From: JAIVGV01 sp036389335
Lineage (GTDB): Bacteria > Acidobacteriota > Blastocatellia > Pyrinomonadales > Pyrinomonadaceae
NCBI GenBank assembly: GCA_036389335.1
Contig: DASVQC010000072.1
Span: 53,452 to 117,451, forward strand
DNA length: 64,000 nucleotides
Direction: 5' to 3'
The notes beneath the pieces were generated by a model. The model was not told the DNA's origin. It made no database searches and was given only the letters and a program-made list of their open reading frames with translations. A program made the position numbers and the translations under genes. Below are positions 8,530-16,498 of the stretch, piece by piece. The stretch's first letter is position 1; every line of letters starts with the position of its first letter.

Positions 8530-8557
8530 AATTTACACATTAGCTAATGTGTAAATT
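8530..8557. promoter_or_regulatory. 28-bp perfect palindrome, operator-like
   Basis: AATTTACACATTAG is followed immediately by its exact reverse complement, in an AT-rich patch with a T-run just before it. No T-run follows on either strand, so it is not a typical terminator. A dimeric regulator site is the most natural reading; the local XRE proteins are candidates. Confidence 0.5.
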
Positions 8558-8981
8558 GACGCCTTCAGCCACCAGTCGTAGAATTATCTTGCGACCTAAA
8601 CTAAGGTCAGCCGACGGGGAATTACATGCCTGCCGAAGTCCTCAGAGCCATCTCAAGACCTTCCAGCACGACCGTAAACGCAAAAGCCCAAGTCTTAGTG
8701 GCAAACTGCGATCCGGCACTGGCAAATGACTTTAGCCATGCCGGGCGTCGATTAGCGGTGCCCATGCTAAAGAAATTTTCTTCTTCGATGTTGCCGCGCA
8801 GAGCGGTGGCGGACAGGCACTTAACGGAGACAGCTTTCAAAGCAGGGCATCAGCATAGGGATATCCGTCGAGTTGATTCAGGACGAAGCATCGGTGCGGA
8901 ATTAATCCGGGCAAGAGGGCGGACTGACGGCGGGTAATTCGCGGTGGAGAAGTAGTAAGGGAGTCATCTCCGGAAAAGAAT

Positions 8982-9023
8982 TGACCTGAGGCGGTCCAGT
9001 TAGCAGCCAGTCGCCTCAGGTCA
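8982..9023. promoter_or_regulatory. 12-bp inverted repeat upstream of tnsAB
   Basis: TGACCTGAGGCG at 8982-8993 and its exact reverse complement at 9012-9023 flank an 18-base loop, 108 bases before the tnsAB start. It could be an operator or a leader hairpin. There is no T-run, so termination is unlikely. Confidence 0.45.
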
Positions 9024-9130
9024 GACTAACAACTCGCACAGTGGCGAGAGGGCCTTCGTGTGCTTGCCGAAGCCGATTCGCAGTGTACACGCCCTCCCCT
9101 CTGTTATTCAAGAGAAGAAGGAGCTCACAG

Positions 9131-11965
9131 ATGCCGGATAATCGGGAAGTCAGGCTTCACGGCGGAGGGGCGATACACCCGCCGCCTCCCCCCACCCCCC
9201 GTGAAAAAATCTCCGTTATGGACGGGAAGGAATTTAACCTCTGGTGCCGCCGGCTCGGAATCAAGGGCGAGGCCCGTGAATTCATCGGCGGGATTAGAGA
9301 AGGCGAGCCGGTGCGTCTGGTCAGAGGCTACGGGGGCAGCGTCGTCGGCATATTCCCGAGCCGAAAAATGGGGCGGACGATACAGTTCGAAAGCCACCGC
9401 TGCGAACTGTCCTTCATCCAGCAGATGGAACGGAACCCCGAGGTCTTGGAATTCTGGGATCAACCCACCAAGTTCACCATCACGTACGAAAACAAGGCCG
9501 GGAAAAAAGTAACCGCCCCTTACATCCCGGATTTTCTCGTCATATACAAAGATCACGTCGAACTCATCGAGTGTAAGACAGAGGAAGACCTGATCAAGCT
9601 GGCCGAGGAACAGCCGAACCGCTACCGCCTCGGAGACGACGGCACCTGGCATAGCCCGCCGGCGGAAGAATACGTAAAAAGATTCGGCGGTAAGCTCAGA
9701 TACGCCATACACCCTTCCTCCAACATCAATAGGGTCTACGTCCGGAATATTGAATTTTTAGACGATTATTTCCGGCAGGATGCTCTGCTTTTAGACGCGG
9801 GCGCGCGGCAATTCATTCTGTCTGCCGTGAGAGGGCACCCCGGCATCAGCCTGGCCGAATTGCTGGACAGGGTCGTGGATGAGAAGACCGTCAGGGTCGA
9901 ATCCGACGACGTCTACATACTAATGATCCGCGGAGACGTTTACGTCGACCTGAAGGTTGCGCCCCTAATCGAGCGTCACCTTGTCAGAGTCTTCGAGTGT
10001 GCCGAGCAAGCCGAGATTTATACGCCTGCCGGTTCCCCGCCGCTGGCCCCGCGCGCGCAGTATGCCGACGTCTCCGAAGGGACACGACTCGTGTGGGACG
10101 GAAGAGTCTGGGAAGTGTCCAACGTCGGCGCGGAGAAGGTTTGGCTCGTCGGGGAGTTGAGTGACGCCGCAATTCCTCGCGACACCTTCGAGAGGTATGT
10201 AAACCAGAACATAGTCGAGGTCCTGGGCTCGCCGACCGAAACTAACCCTTATCAAGAAGGCCTCGAAATCTTAGGCCACGCCGAACCGGGCGTCCTCAAG
10301 GAAGCGGAGCGCCGCCTCGAATTGATCAAGCCGTACGTGGAAGGGGCACTACAGCTCAAGGCGGCTGACAAAGAGCGCAGCCTGAGGCGGTACGTGGCCG
10401 CCTTCAGAGAAGCCCAGGCTTATTACGGCGTGGGGCTGGTGGGCCTCCTCCCTAATTGGTATGCCGACGGAAAGTGTGTGAAGAGGTTGCCCCCACAGGT
10501 CTATGAGATCATGGATGACCGGATCGAGAATGATTTCGAGACCTTAACTCAGAAGGGGATGTGGATAGTATACGGCTCGGTCCTCAACGACTGTGAGGCC
10601 GCCGGCATCCCGGAAGATGAGCAGCCCAGCTACGTCACATTTTGCAAGCGCGTCAACAGCCGCCCCCTCGACGAGCAGACGAGAAAGCGTAAGGGGAAGA
10701 GGGCGGCCTACCAGCACGAAACACATATTTTCTGGATTGATAAAGACACGCCTCCGCACGGCGACCGCCCCTTCCACGTCGCCCACGCCGACTTCACAGA
10801 ACTCAACATCGAACTTGTGTGCCCGATCACCGGGGGGAACTTAGGTCGGCCGTACGTCGGCTTCCTGATCGATGCCCACACCCGGCTCCTCCTCGCCATT
10901 TACATCACGTTCGACCCGCCCAGTTACCGGAGCACGATGATGCTGCTCCGTGAGTGCGCCGCCAGACACAAGCGGCTCCCCCAAGTGCTCGTAGTAGACC
11001 GCGGGAAGGAGTTCGACAACGTCTACCTCCGCCGTCTAGCGGGCGCGTTCGAGATGACCGTGAAGTTCAGGCCCGCGGCCAAGCCCAGGCACGGCTCGGT
11101 CGAGGAGCGGCTCTTCGGCACCGCCCAGGACGAGTTCGTCCATAACCTGGTGGGTAACACGCAGATAATGGCGGAGATCCGGAAGGTGATTAAGTCCGCC
11201 AATCCGAAAAATCTGGCCGTCTGGTCTTTAGGCCCCTTCACAGAGTGGTTCACCGCCTGGGGGTATGAGATCTACAACAAAAGGCCGCATTGGAATCTCA
11301 AGCTGACTCCCCTCAAGGCTTTCGCGCGCTCTCTGGAACTGACGGGTAAGCGGCGCGGGCGAATCGCCTACGACGAGACCTTTCGCATTTTGACCATGCC
11401 GACCACCCGCAAAAGGACCGCGAAGAACGTGACGGACAAGGGCGTTAAGATTAACAGCATCTATTACTGGAGTGACGTCCTGCGCGAAAGGCGGATTATG
11501 GGCAGGCAGCTTCACGTCCGTTACGATCCCTTCGACATAAGCGTCGCTTACGTGTTCGTCCGGGGGCAGTGGGTGAAGTGTAAGTCGGAGCAAGTTGCCA
11601 CCTTCGAACGCTGCACCGAGCGCCAGCTCAAGATCGCCTCGGAGGAGCTGCGCGAGCGTAACAGGAAGTTCTTACGCGCCCGCCCGCTTACGGCCAAAAT
11701 GCTGGCGGACTTTATATCGCGCGCCGAGACGGTGCAGTCCGGATTGGCCGAGAAGCGCCTTCTAAGACAGCGCGCTCATGATCGAGAGAGTTTGCCCATC
11801 ATCCGCGCGCTAGACAGCGGCGTGCCCTTTCAGAGCCACCAGCCGCAAACCCCGGACTCCGCCTCCGAACACGCCGCGGTCGGATCGCCGAGGCAGGCGC
11901 CTGATGCGTCGCCTTTCGCGCGCGTCGATTTTAACAGCATCGATCGCTTAAAGGAGTTGAAGTAA
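9131..11965 (+). CDS. tnsAB: TnsA-TnsB fusion transposase
   Basis: The ATG at 9131 has an AAGGAG box 8 bases upstream and gives 944 residues; a GTG at 9041 would add an implausible leader. The N-terminal part (about 30-215) is a TnsA endonuclease domain: E92 region (RCELSFIQQME), IPDFLVIYKD with D134, and ELIECK with K149, the PD-(D/E)xK pattern that cuts the 5' ends in Tn7. A winged-helix-like linker follows. The TnsB/retroviral integrase core has D554 (HADFTEL), D623 (VVDRGKEF) and a glutamate at 658 or 659 (GSVEERLF), the DDE triad that joins 3' ends. After the core are the usual beta-barrel and C-terminal TnsC-contact region. The stop overlaps the tnsC start. All catalytic residues appear present. 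Confidence 0.93.
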   Translation: MPDNREVRLHGGGAIHPPPPPTPREKISVMDGKEFNLWCRRLGIKGEAREFIGGIREGEPVRLVRGYGGSVVGIFPSRKMGRTIQFESHRCELSFIQQMERNPEVLEFWDQPTKFTITYENKAGKKVTAPYIPDFLVIYKDHVELIECKTEEDLIKLAEEQPNRYRLGDDGTWHSPPAEEYVKRFGGKLRYAIHPSSNINRVYVRNIEFLDDYFRQDALLLDAGARQFILSAVRGHPGISLAELLDRVVDEKTVRVESDDVYILMIRGDVYVDLKVAPLIERHLVRVFECAEQAEIYTPAGSPPLAPRAQYADVSEGTRLVWDGRVWEVSNVGAEKVWLVGELSDAAIPRDTFERYVNQNIVEVLGSPTETNPYQEGLEILGHAEPGVLKEAERRLELIKPYVEGALQLKAADKERSLRRYVAAFREAQAYYGVGLVGLLPNWYADGKCVKRLPPQVYEIMDDRIENDFETLTQKGMWIVYGSVLNDCEAAGIPEDEQPSYVTFCKRVNSRPLDEQTRKRKGKRAAYQHETHIFWIDKDTPPHGDRPFHVAHADFTELNIELVCPITGGNLGRPYVGFLIDAHTRLLLAIYITFDPPSYRSTMMLLRECAARHKRLPQVLVVDRGKEFDNVYLRRLAGAFEMTVKFRPAAKPRHGSVEERLFGTAQDEFVHNLVGNTQIMAEIRKVIKSANPKNLAVWSLGPFTEWFTAWGYEIYNKRPHWNLKLTPLKAFARSLELTGKRRGRIAYDETFRILTMPTTRKRTAKNVTDKGVKINSIYYWSDVLRERRIMGRQLHVRYDPFDISVAYVFVRGQWVKCKSEQVATFERCTERQLKIASEELRERNRKFLRARPLTAKMLADFISRAETVQSGLAEKRLLRQRAHDRESLPIIRALDSGVPFQSHQPQTPDSASEHAAVGSPRQAPDASPFARVDFNSIDRLKELK

Positions 11966-13191
11966 TGTTAGATCAAGGCGGGTTCCCCAGGCGGTTACTC
12001 AAGGAGTCCGCCGAGGCTCGGAAGGCGTATTTCAAAAGCCATCCGATTGGGCATACAAAAATCAACGAAGTGGCGCACGAACTATTACGCCTCATACGTG
12101 AGCCCGCCGACGCCGAGGTAATACACCTCATCGGCCCGACCGGCGTCGGTAAGACGACCGTCATGGGGTACGTGATTAAAAAGCTGTTCGAGCTGGCGCT
12201 GCCGGAACTCGAACAGAACCCCGGGCAAATCCCGGCCGCCTTCATGGTGGCCCGAAACCCCGAAAGAGGGGTGTACGACTGGAAGGAGCATTACGTCAGC
12301 ACGATGATCGCCCTCAACGAGGTACTCATCGACAAGAAGATATTTTTGCCGGAGCCGGGCCCGCACCGGGACGCACAAAAAGCCCGCGTCCTGGAGAGGG
12401 CGGGGGGCGTGGCCGCCCTGCGCCGCGCGGCGGAGAGCGCCCTGGAGAACCGCATAAAGTTCGGGTTCTTCGTCGACGAGGCGCAGTACATGACGAAGAA
12501 TAAGTCCGGGCCGGGGCTGGAGAACCAGGCCGACACGATCAGGTCGATAGCTTTCGAGAGTAAAACCCTGCACGTCCTGGTGGGCACTTACGCCTTGCGG
12601 TTTTTGCGAAACCTGAACGGCCAGTTGGGGCGGCGTAGCCATACCGTACATTTCGAACGGTATAGGATCGAGGACGGCAAGGACGAGGAAAACCGTAAGA
12701 ACGCGCAGTCGTTCTCCGAAGCATTCGTGAGCTTACAAGACCTCCTGCCGCTCGAAAAAACACCCGACCTCACTAAGCACGTCGAGTTCTGTTTCTCCCG
12801 GTGCGTCGGCTGCGTCGGCCACCTGAAGAGCTGGTTTACGCGCGGCCTTGACATGGCGCTCGAGGACAACTTGGACACGATACCGTCAAGGCTGTTTCTA
12901 AAGGCGGCGCCGCCCAAATCCGTCTGGGAACAGATCGTGGCCGAGGTTAAAGAAGGGGAGGATGCTCTCGCGGAGGCCGACGACGAACTCGCGTCCGAGT
13001 GGCTGAAGGTCGCCGAGGCGGATACGACCGGGTCTGCGAAATCCGTGAGGGGGAAGAAGAGTCCCGGAACCGAAAAAAAGAACACGTCTGCAAAGTCCAA
13101 CCGGACTTCCTCAAAGAGGAGTAGGAAAGGCCGCCGTATCGAACCCAAGCCCAAGCGATATCCGGTCGGAATTAATAAGAATGTCAATTAG
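11965..13191 (+). CDS. tnsC: TnsC, AAA+ transposition regulator
   Basis: The 408-residue protein's ATG overlaps the tnsAB stop by one base (TAATG), so the genes are translationally coupled. An AAA+ ATPase core has Walker A GPTGVGKT at residues 57-64 and Walker B FFVDEAQ at about 168-174. The C-terminal 70 residues are lysine/arginine-rich and low-complexity. In Tn7-like systems TnsC forms an ATP-dependent filament on target DNA, links the TniQ-marked site to the transposase and gives target immunity. The last 11 bases overlap tniQ. Confidence 0.9.
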   Translation: MLDQGGFPRRLLKESAEARKAYFKSHPIGHTKINEVAHELLRLIREPADAEVIHLIGPTGVGKTTVMGYVIKKLFELALPELEQNPGQIPAAFMVARNPERGVYDWKEHYVSTMIALNEVLIDKKIFLPEPGPHRDAQKARVLERAGGVAALRRAAESALENRIKFGFFVDEAQYMTKNKSGPGLENQADTIRSIAFESKTLHVLVGTYALRFLRNLNGQLGRRSHTVHFERYRIEDGKDEENRKNAQSFSEAFVSLQDLLPLEKTPDLTKHVEFCFSRCVGCVGHLKSWFTRGLDMALEDNLDTIPSRLFLKAAPPKSVWEQIVAEVKEGEDALAEADDELASEWLKVAEADTTGSAKSVRGKKSPGTEKKNTSAKSNRTSSKRSRKGRRIEPKPKRYPVGINKNVN

Positions 13192-14770
13192 CTTTCAGAC
13201 GGAATGCGGGACACTGGACTTAAGCCTCCCGGAAATTCCGGCCCGCAGCCGACTGTATAATCTGCGGCCGATCAGGGTGGGTACGGCCAGTGTGGAGAGC
13301 CTGACCGGATATATATTAAGGCTCGCCGGAGAACACAATGTGACACCTTATACCCTGGTTAAGTACGAAATCGCCCCACTTGTTCCCGACCTGTATACGA
13401 TCGACCCTGACCGCACAGCTAGCGTCAGGGGGCACGCCGCGTTCAACCTTACCGGCCTTAAAGCATCGGAATTTGTGACGGCACTTGAGAAGCTTACGCT
13501 AAGGTCGGAACTTCGATTCCTGACCTTACTGCCCTACCGCGAAGTCCTACATCTTCCGGGGCTTTTCAGAGCGAGTAAGGCATGGTGCCCCTACTGCTAT
13601 AGCTCACAACTCGCTGCGGGGCTGCCTAACTACGATTTGTTGATGTGGATGTTTAGAGGTGTCGAATGCGTTGAGCATAATCGAGCCTTGGTTGAAAAAT
13701 GTCCCTACTGCCAATCGACTATGGAATGGCTGGGTGGGCGCACGAGACCAGGCTATTGTTCGACATGTCTCCGATGGTTAGGCATCGATGCATCTTGCGC
13801 AGCGGGTCATAAGCCATCGGCTGAATTACCACAAAGTAGTTACCAGAGCTGGAGGTGCTATGAAATAGGGAAATTACTTGTTAACAGTTCCCTAGTGAAT
13901 CCTGATCAGTTGAGGTCTACAGTTATCAGCTCTGCCACAAAGCTGATTGATGCAACTACGGGCGGGAATGTTCGTGCTTTTGCGCGGCGATTCAACATTC
14001 GGGAATCTACTGTTACTGAATGGAAAACGGGCCGTCATGTACCTAATTTAGATAGCATGCTGCGGCTTTGTTATAGCACCGGTATCTCCATTATTGATTA
14101 TTTATCAGGGAGCATTTCTGGTGGGCAAAATGCTGGTAGCTCCAAACCCGAGATAATGAAATCATTCAATGTGAACTCCGCCTCGGAAAAAAAACGAAGC
14201 AGGCGCATAGATTGGATCCCAGTGGAAAAACTCATTAAAGAGTCACTACGTGAATATCCACCCCCGCCCGTAAAAGAAATAGTAAGGCGTTCGGGATATT
14301 TCGCACCACAATTTTATTACCATTTCCGCCCTATGCTCGTGAAGGTTGTTGCGAGATATACCAAGTACATCGCGGGCGAAAGAAGAAAAATCGAAAGGCT
14401 GTTGCTGTCCGAGTTGGACAGAAAAGAGGGCCCTCCGTTGCCACTCAGTAAAGTGGTTAGACTCCCAGATGGTAAATCTCACTATCTAGCATACACCAAC
14501 TGGTTTCCGGATATTTGCGAGAAGCTCAAGATCAAATATGAGAAGTATAAAGTAACCGTGAAGACGGAAAAGAAGGAAATGATAGTAGAGGATGTCAGGA
14601 GGGCTGCCGTCGAACTGCACAGTAAGGGTGTTTACCCGTCAGCGCCGAAAGTTGCAGCGCTCTTAACAAAGGCATCTTATATGACCTACGAGTTCGCGCG
14701 CTCTGCTCTAAGAGAAATACAAAATGAACTCGGCGAGAGAAAATTCGCCATTAAGTACCACAGAAGGTGA
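13181..14770 (+). CDS. tniQ: TniQ target-selection protein with C-terminal repeats
   Basis: The 529-residue protein overlaps tnsC by 11 bases. The TniQ domain has paired zinc ligands: C136/C139, C163/H166, C174/C177, C193/C196 and C206/H210. At about 265-310 is a helix-turn-helix (RESTVTEWKTGRHVPNL). Beyond that are two or three copies of a roughly 55-residue module (about 344-400, 401-460, 468-515), with a PPPP-VKEIVRRSG or VYPSAPKVAALL core, similar to the repeats in the gene at 3-995. TniQ/TnsD proteins bind the target and recruit TnsC. The repeats may read a specific sequence. The downstream half is less GC-rich than tnsAB. Confidence 0.88.
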   Translation: MSISFQTECGTLDLSLPEIPARSRLYNLRPIRVGTASVESLTGYILRLAGEHNVTPYTLVKYEIAPLVPDLYTIDPDRTASVRGHAAFNLTGLKASEFVTALEKLTLRSELRFLTLLPYREVLHLPGLFRASKAWCPYCYSSQLAAGLPNYDLLMWMFRGVECVEHNRALVEKCPYCQSTMEWLGGRTRPGYCSTCLRWLGIDASCAAGHKPSAELPQSSYQSWRCYEIGKLLVNSSLVNPDQLRSTVISSATKLIDATTGGNVRAFARRFNIRESTVTEWKTGRHVPNLDSMLRLCYSTGISIIDYLSGSISGGQNAGSSKPEIMKSFNVNSASEKKRSRRIDWIPVEKLIKESLREYPPPPVKEIVRRSGYFAPQFYYHFRPMLVKVVARYTKYIAGERRKIERLLLSELDRKEGPPLPLSKVVRLPDGKSHYLAYTNWFPDICEKLKIKYEKYKVTVKTEKKEMIVEDVRRAAVELHSKGVYPSAPKVAALLTKASYMTYEFARSALREIQNELGERKFAIKYHRR

Positions 14771-14900
14771 TCTGGCATTCAAGGAAGAGGGGTTAAAACG
14801 AAAAGTCTAAAACATCAGCATCACCTTCCAACTTATCTACAGCCGAACCAAGATTTATCGTTGACTCATCTGAATTTAAGTATAGAATCCGCGCTTCCTC

Positions 14901-14929
14901 GTGTCTTTACAGCCTGCCTTTAAAGACAC
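14901..14929. terminator. Hairpin between tniQ and membrane-protein pair
   Basis: GTGTCTTTA at 14901-14909 pairs with TAAAGACAC at 14921-14929 across an 11-base loop. There is no T-run after it, so it may be a weak or factor-dependent terminator, or a leader element for the next gene 42 bases away. Confidence 0.35.
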
Positions 14930-14954
14930 CGAATAACCGATGTCATGAACTAAC

Positions 14955-14970
14955 AACCCGGAGGTGGGTT
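14955..14970 (+). promoter_or_regulatory. Ribosome binding site flanked by small inverted repeat
   Basis: AACCC and GGGTT flank a perfect GGAGGT box directly before the ATG at 14971. The pairing would present the Shine-Dalgarno sequence in or next to a tiny loop, so initiation could be structure-dependent. The stem is only 5 bp, so the effect may be small. Confidence 0.4.
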
Positions 14971-15303
14971 ATGCCTTCAAGAGACGAAGCCCGAATCAAG
15001 AGGCGGCGGTCATCCGCAGGCAAGCAAAGAAATCTCGAAATGCGGCTCGCATTCGTTTTCGGGGTCGTTTTTGTAACGATCATGCTGGCTATCGCTATTG
15101 TAATACCGAATCCGAGCAGCACTTCTTTCTTCACTTTCAGACTTGTTCTCGCGCTCGCCGCCGCCGGGGTCGCCGCCGTCATTCCAGGCTTTCTGGATGT
15201 GGAAATCTCCTTGGGGCTGAAGAATGTTATCCGTGCCGGGGGAGCGATTGCCGTCTTCTTGATTGTGTTTTTAATGAACCCGGCTGAATTAGTCGCTAAG
15301 TAA
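14971..15303 (+). CDS. Small three-helix membrane protein
   Basis: The 110-residue protein has a basic N-terminus (RIKRRRSSAGK), then three hydrophobic segments at about 25-45, 52-75 and 88-105. Helices 2-3 carry FRLVLALAAAGVAAVIPGFL, then a short amphipathic loop and VIRAGGAIAVFLIVFLMNPA. The same module, with the core LALAAAG-AA-PG-F and RxGGAL, recurs in the next gene, so the two are paralogous in their membrane part. Here nothing follows the helices. A perfect GGAGGT precedes the ATG. It probably forms a complex with the larger partner. I have seen this type of membrane module in accessory or conflict-type proteins, but do not assign a function. Confidence 0.65.
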   Translation: MPSRDEARIKRRRSSAGKQRNLEMRLAFVFGVVFVTIMLAIAIVIPNPSSTSFFTFRLVLALAAAGVAAVIPGFLDVEISLGLKNVIRAGGAIAVFLIVFLMNPAELVAK

Positions 15304-15349
15304 TCGGGGCGGGTGCAATTTAAAGCAATGGCGCGGAGGGGAACGTTAA

Positions 15350-16312
15350 ATGAGCCAATTAATGCACAGTCCGACAACTACTGTTGTCGCGGTGAGGGAG
15401 CGGCCACAACCGCAACAGCAGCAGGCGCCACAAGGAAATCCTTCGCCGGGGCCTGGTGGAGGCGGCAATCCTACCCTCTTTGAGAGCCCCAGGAACCTGG
15501 ACAGAGTGCTCGCGCTGTTGTTCTGCACATTCTTTTTATTAGTAATCCTCCTTATCGCCATCTATTTCCCGGTTCCAACCCTTTTCCAGTACAGAGTGTT
15601 CAAGACAGTCTTGGCTCTAGCCGCCGCGGGTTTCGGTGCGGCGCTCCCCGGCATATTCGAGTTTAACCCTGGGAAATTTGTGCGGTGCGGCGGGGCCCTG
15701 CTTCTCTTCGCCGCGGTCTATTACACAAACGTGGCAGGCCGCATCATCAACCGGGCGGCGACGGAGGTAGTAATTCTGGACGACAAGCGCGTCGATTACG
15801 AGTACGGGGTCAGTGAATTTCAACGCCATAAGAAGGAAGAAGTGGAGGTCCTGAAAAATGTACTGTCCCTATTAAACGTTAACGTCGGGGTCTTCGATAC
15901 CGACACGGAGCCTTCGTTCGTCAACATGAATGGCCAGCGCATACAAGTAACCAAGCAATTCTTTTCAGACGGAGAGGCCTCGCTCGTCTCTGATATAAAG
16001 CCAAAACTTATAATCGTGGCGGAGTATTCCCTCCTTGGGCAAGGGTCTGAACAGGCTCTCACATCTCTGGCTTCAACTGATTCGAAGATTCTGATCGTTA
16101 GACAGTCTAATGGCAATTTATCGTATAGCTCGTCCACGCCCCAATATGGTGACGAGAGAGCACAGGTAGAAAGTTACGAGGCGAAAGATCAGAGACTCAA
16201 AAATCGCATATACCTCTTCGCGCCCTTGCAAACGAACCGTCCAGGTAATGCTTACGATAACGACGATGAATTTAAGCAGAAAGTCATCAATATTTTAAAA
16301 GAGCAGCGATGA
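15350..16312 (+). CDS. Membrane protein with cytoplasmic alpha/beta domain
   Basis: The 320-residue protein begins 46 bases after its small paralogue. Residues 1-45 are proline/glutamine/glycine-rich and probably disordered. About 50-75, 80-102 and 108-130 are three membrane helices with the shared motif FKTVLALAAAGFGAALPGIF and VRCGGALLLFAAVYYTNVA. The soluble C-terminal part (about 140-320) shows alternating helices and strands (VLSLLNVNVGVFDTD, KPKLIIVAEYSL, SKILIVRQSNG, RIYLFAPLQ), suggesting a Rossmann-like or TIR/SLOG-like fold, though no catalytic motif is evident. Inference: a membrane-anchored sensor or effector working with the 110-aa protein. It is the last gene before the putative transposon end. 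Confidence 0.65.
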   Translation: MSQLMHSPTTTVVAVRERPQPQQQQAPQGNPSPGPGGGGNPTLFESPRNLDRVLALLFCTFFLLVILLIAIYFPVPTLFQYRVFKTVLALAAAGFGAALPGIFEFNPGKFVRCGGALLLFAAVYYTNVAGRIINRAATEVVILDDKRVDYEYGVSEFQRHKKEEVEVLKNVLSLLNVNVGVFDTDTEPSFVNMNGQRIQVTKQFFSDGEASLVSDIKPKLIIVAEYSLLGQGSEQALTSLASTDSKILIVRQSNGNLSYSSSTPQYGDERAQVESYEAKDQRLKNRIYLFAPLQTNRPGNAYDNDDEFKQKVINILKEQR

Positions 16313-16457
16313 ATCATCTAGCCTAACAATTATAAGCACTCAGTAGTTTCCAAGCCTTCTTTAAGCCCCACCCTCAAAGCGCCTCTTTCTACTTTTACAT
16401 AAAAACGGTTCAAAAGGCTTAGACTCTTAATAGTATCGATAAGAACTGCTTATAGGT

Positions 16458-16498
16458 TTTAACAACTTGTTGGCAGTTGCTGCCAACAAGTTGTTAAA
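16458..16498. repeat. 41-bp inverted repeat at mobile/host junction
   Basis: TTTAACAACTTGTTGGCAG (16458-16476) and its exact reverse complement (16480-16498) are separated by three bases. The right arm reads in frame into the truncated TonB receptor, so part of it may be native gene sequence. Read inward from the right, the core starts TGTTGGCAG, and Tn7-like ends begin TGT, so this is a candidate right end. An assembly or rearrangement artefact is also possible. Confidence 0.55.

Larger units (their letters stand above)
8383..9130. other. Long gene-free region upstream of tnsAB
   Basis: About 750 bases have no convincing coding frame; short frames on both strands lack coding bias and ribosome binding sites. 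It contains a 28-bp perfect palindrome (8530-8557) and a 12-bp inverted repeat (8982-9023). Being just upstream of the transposase gene, it may hold the tnsAB promoter and TnsB-binding sites. I could not pick out a repeated binding motif by eye. Confidence 0.5.
1..16480. mobile_element. Tn7-like transposon, left end outside window
   Basis: This block has visibly lower GC and different codon use than the DNA after 16.5 kb. It carries a complete tnsAB-tnsC-tniQ set at 9131-14770, a second TniQ-like piece at the left edge, and accessory genes typical of transposon cargo (TIR effector, XRE regulators, unknown membrane proteins). The right side meets a 5'-truncated TonB-dependent receptor gene at an inverted repeat (16458-16498), which suggests insertion into that gene or an adjacent rearrangement. 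The left terminus is not in the window, so neither terminal repeats nor a target duplication can be confirmed. The right limit is inferred from the gene truncation and repeat, not from matched ends. Confidence 0.6.

Noticed and set aside
8622..8937. Short open frames on both strands between 8.6 and 8.9 kb
   Set aside because: No ribosome binding sites, no protein-like composition, and the two strands overlap each other completely.
9041..9130. GTG start 30 codons upstream of tnsAB
   Set aside because: The added residues have no TnsA character and the ATG at 9131 has a strong AAGGAG box at the right distance.
16310..16457. Array of TnsB-binding repeats at the right end
   Set aside because: Only short partial similarities (AAGCCTT/AAGGCTT) were seen, not a repeated site of 15-20 bases.
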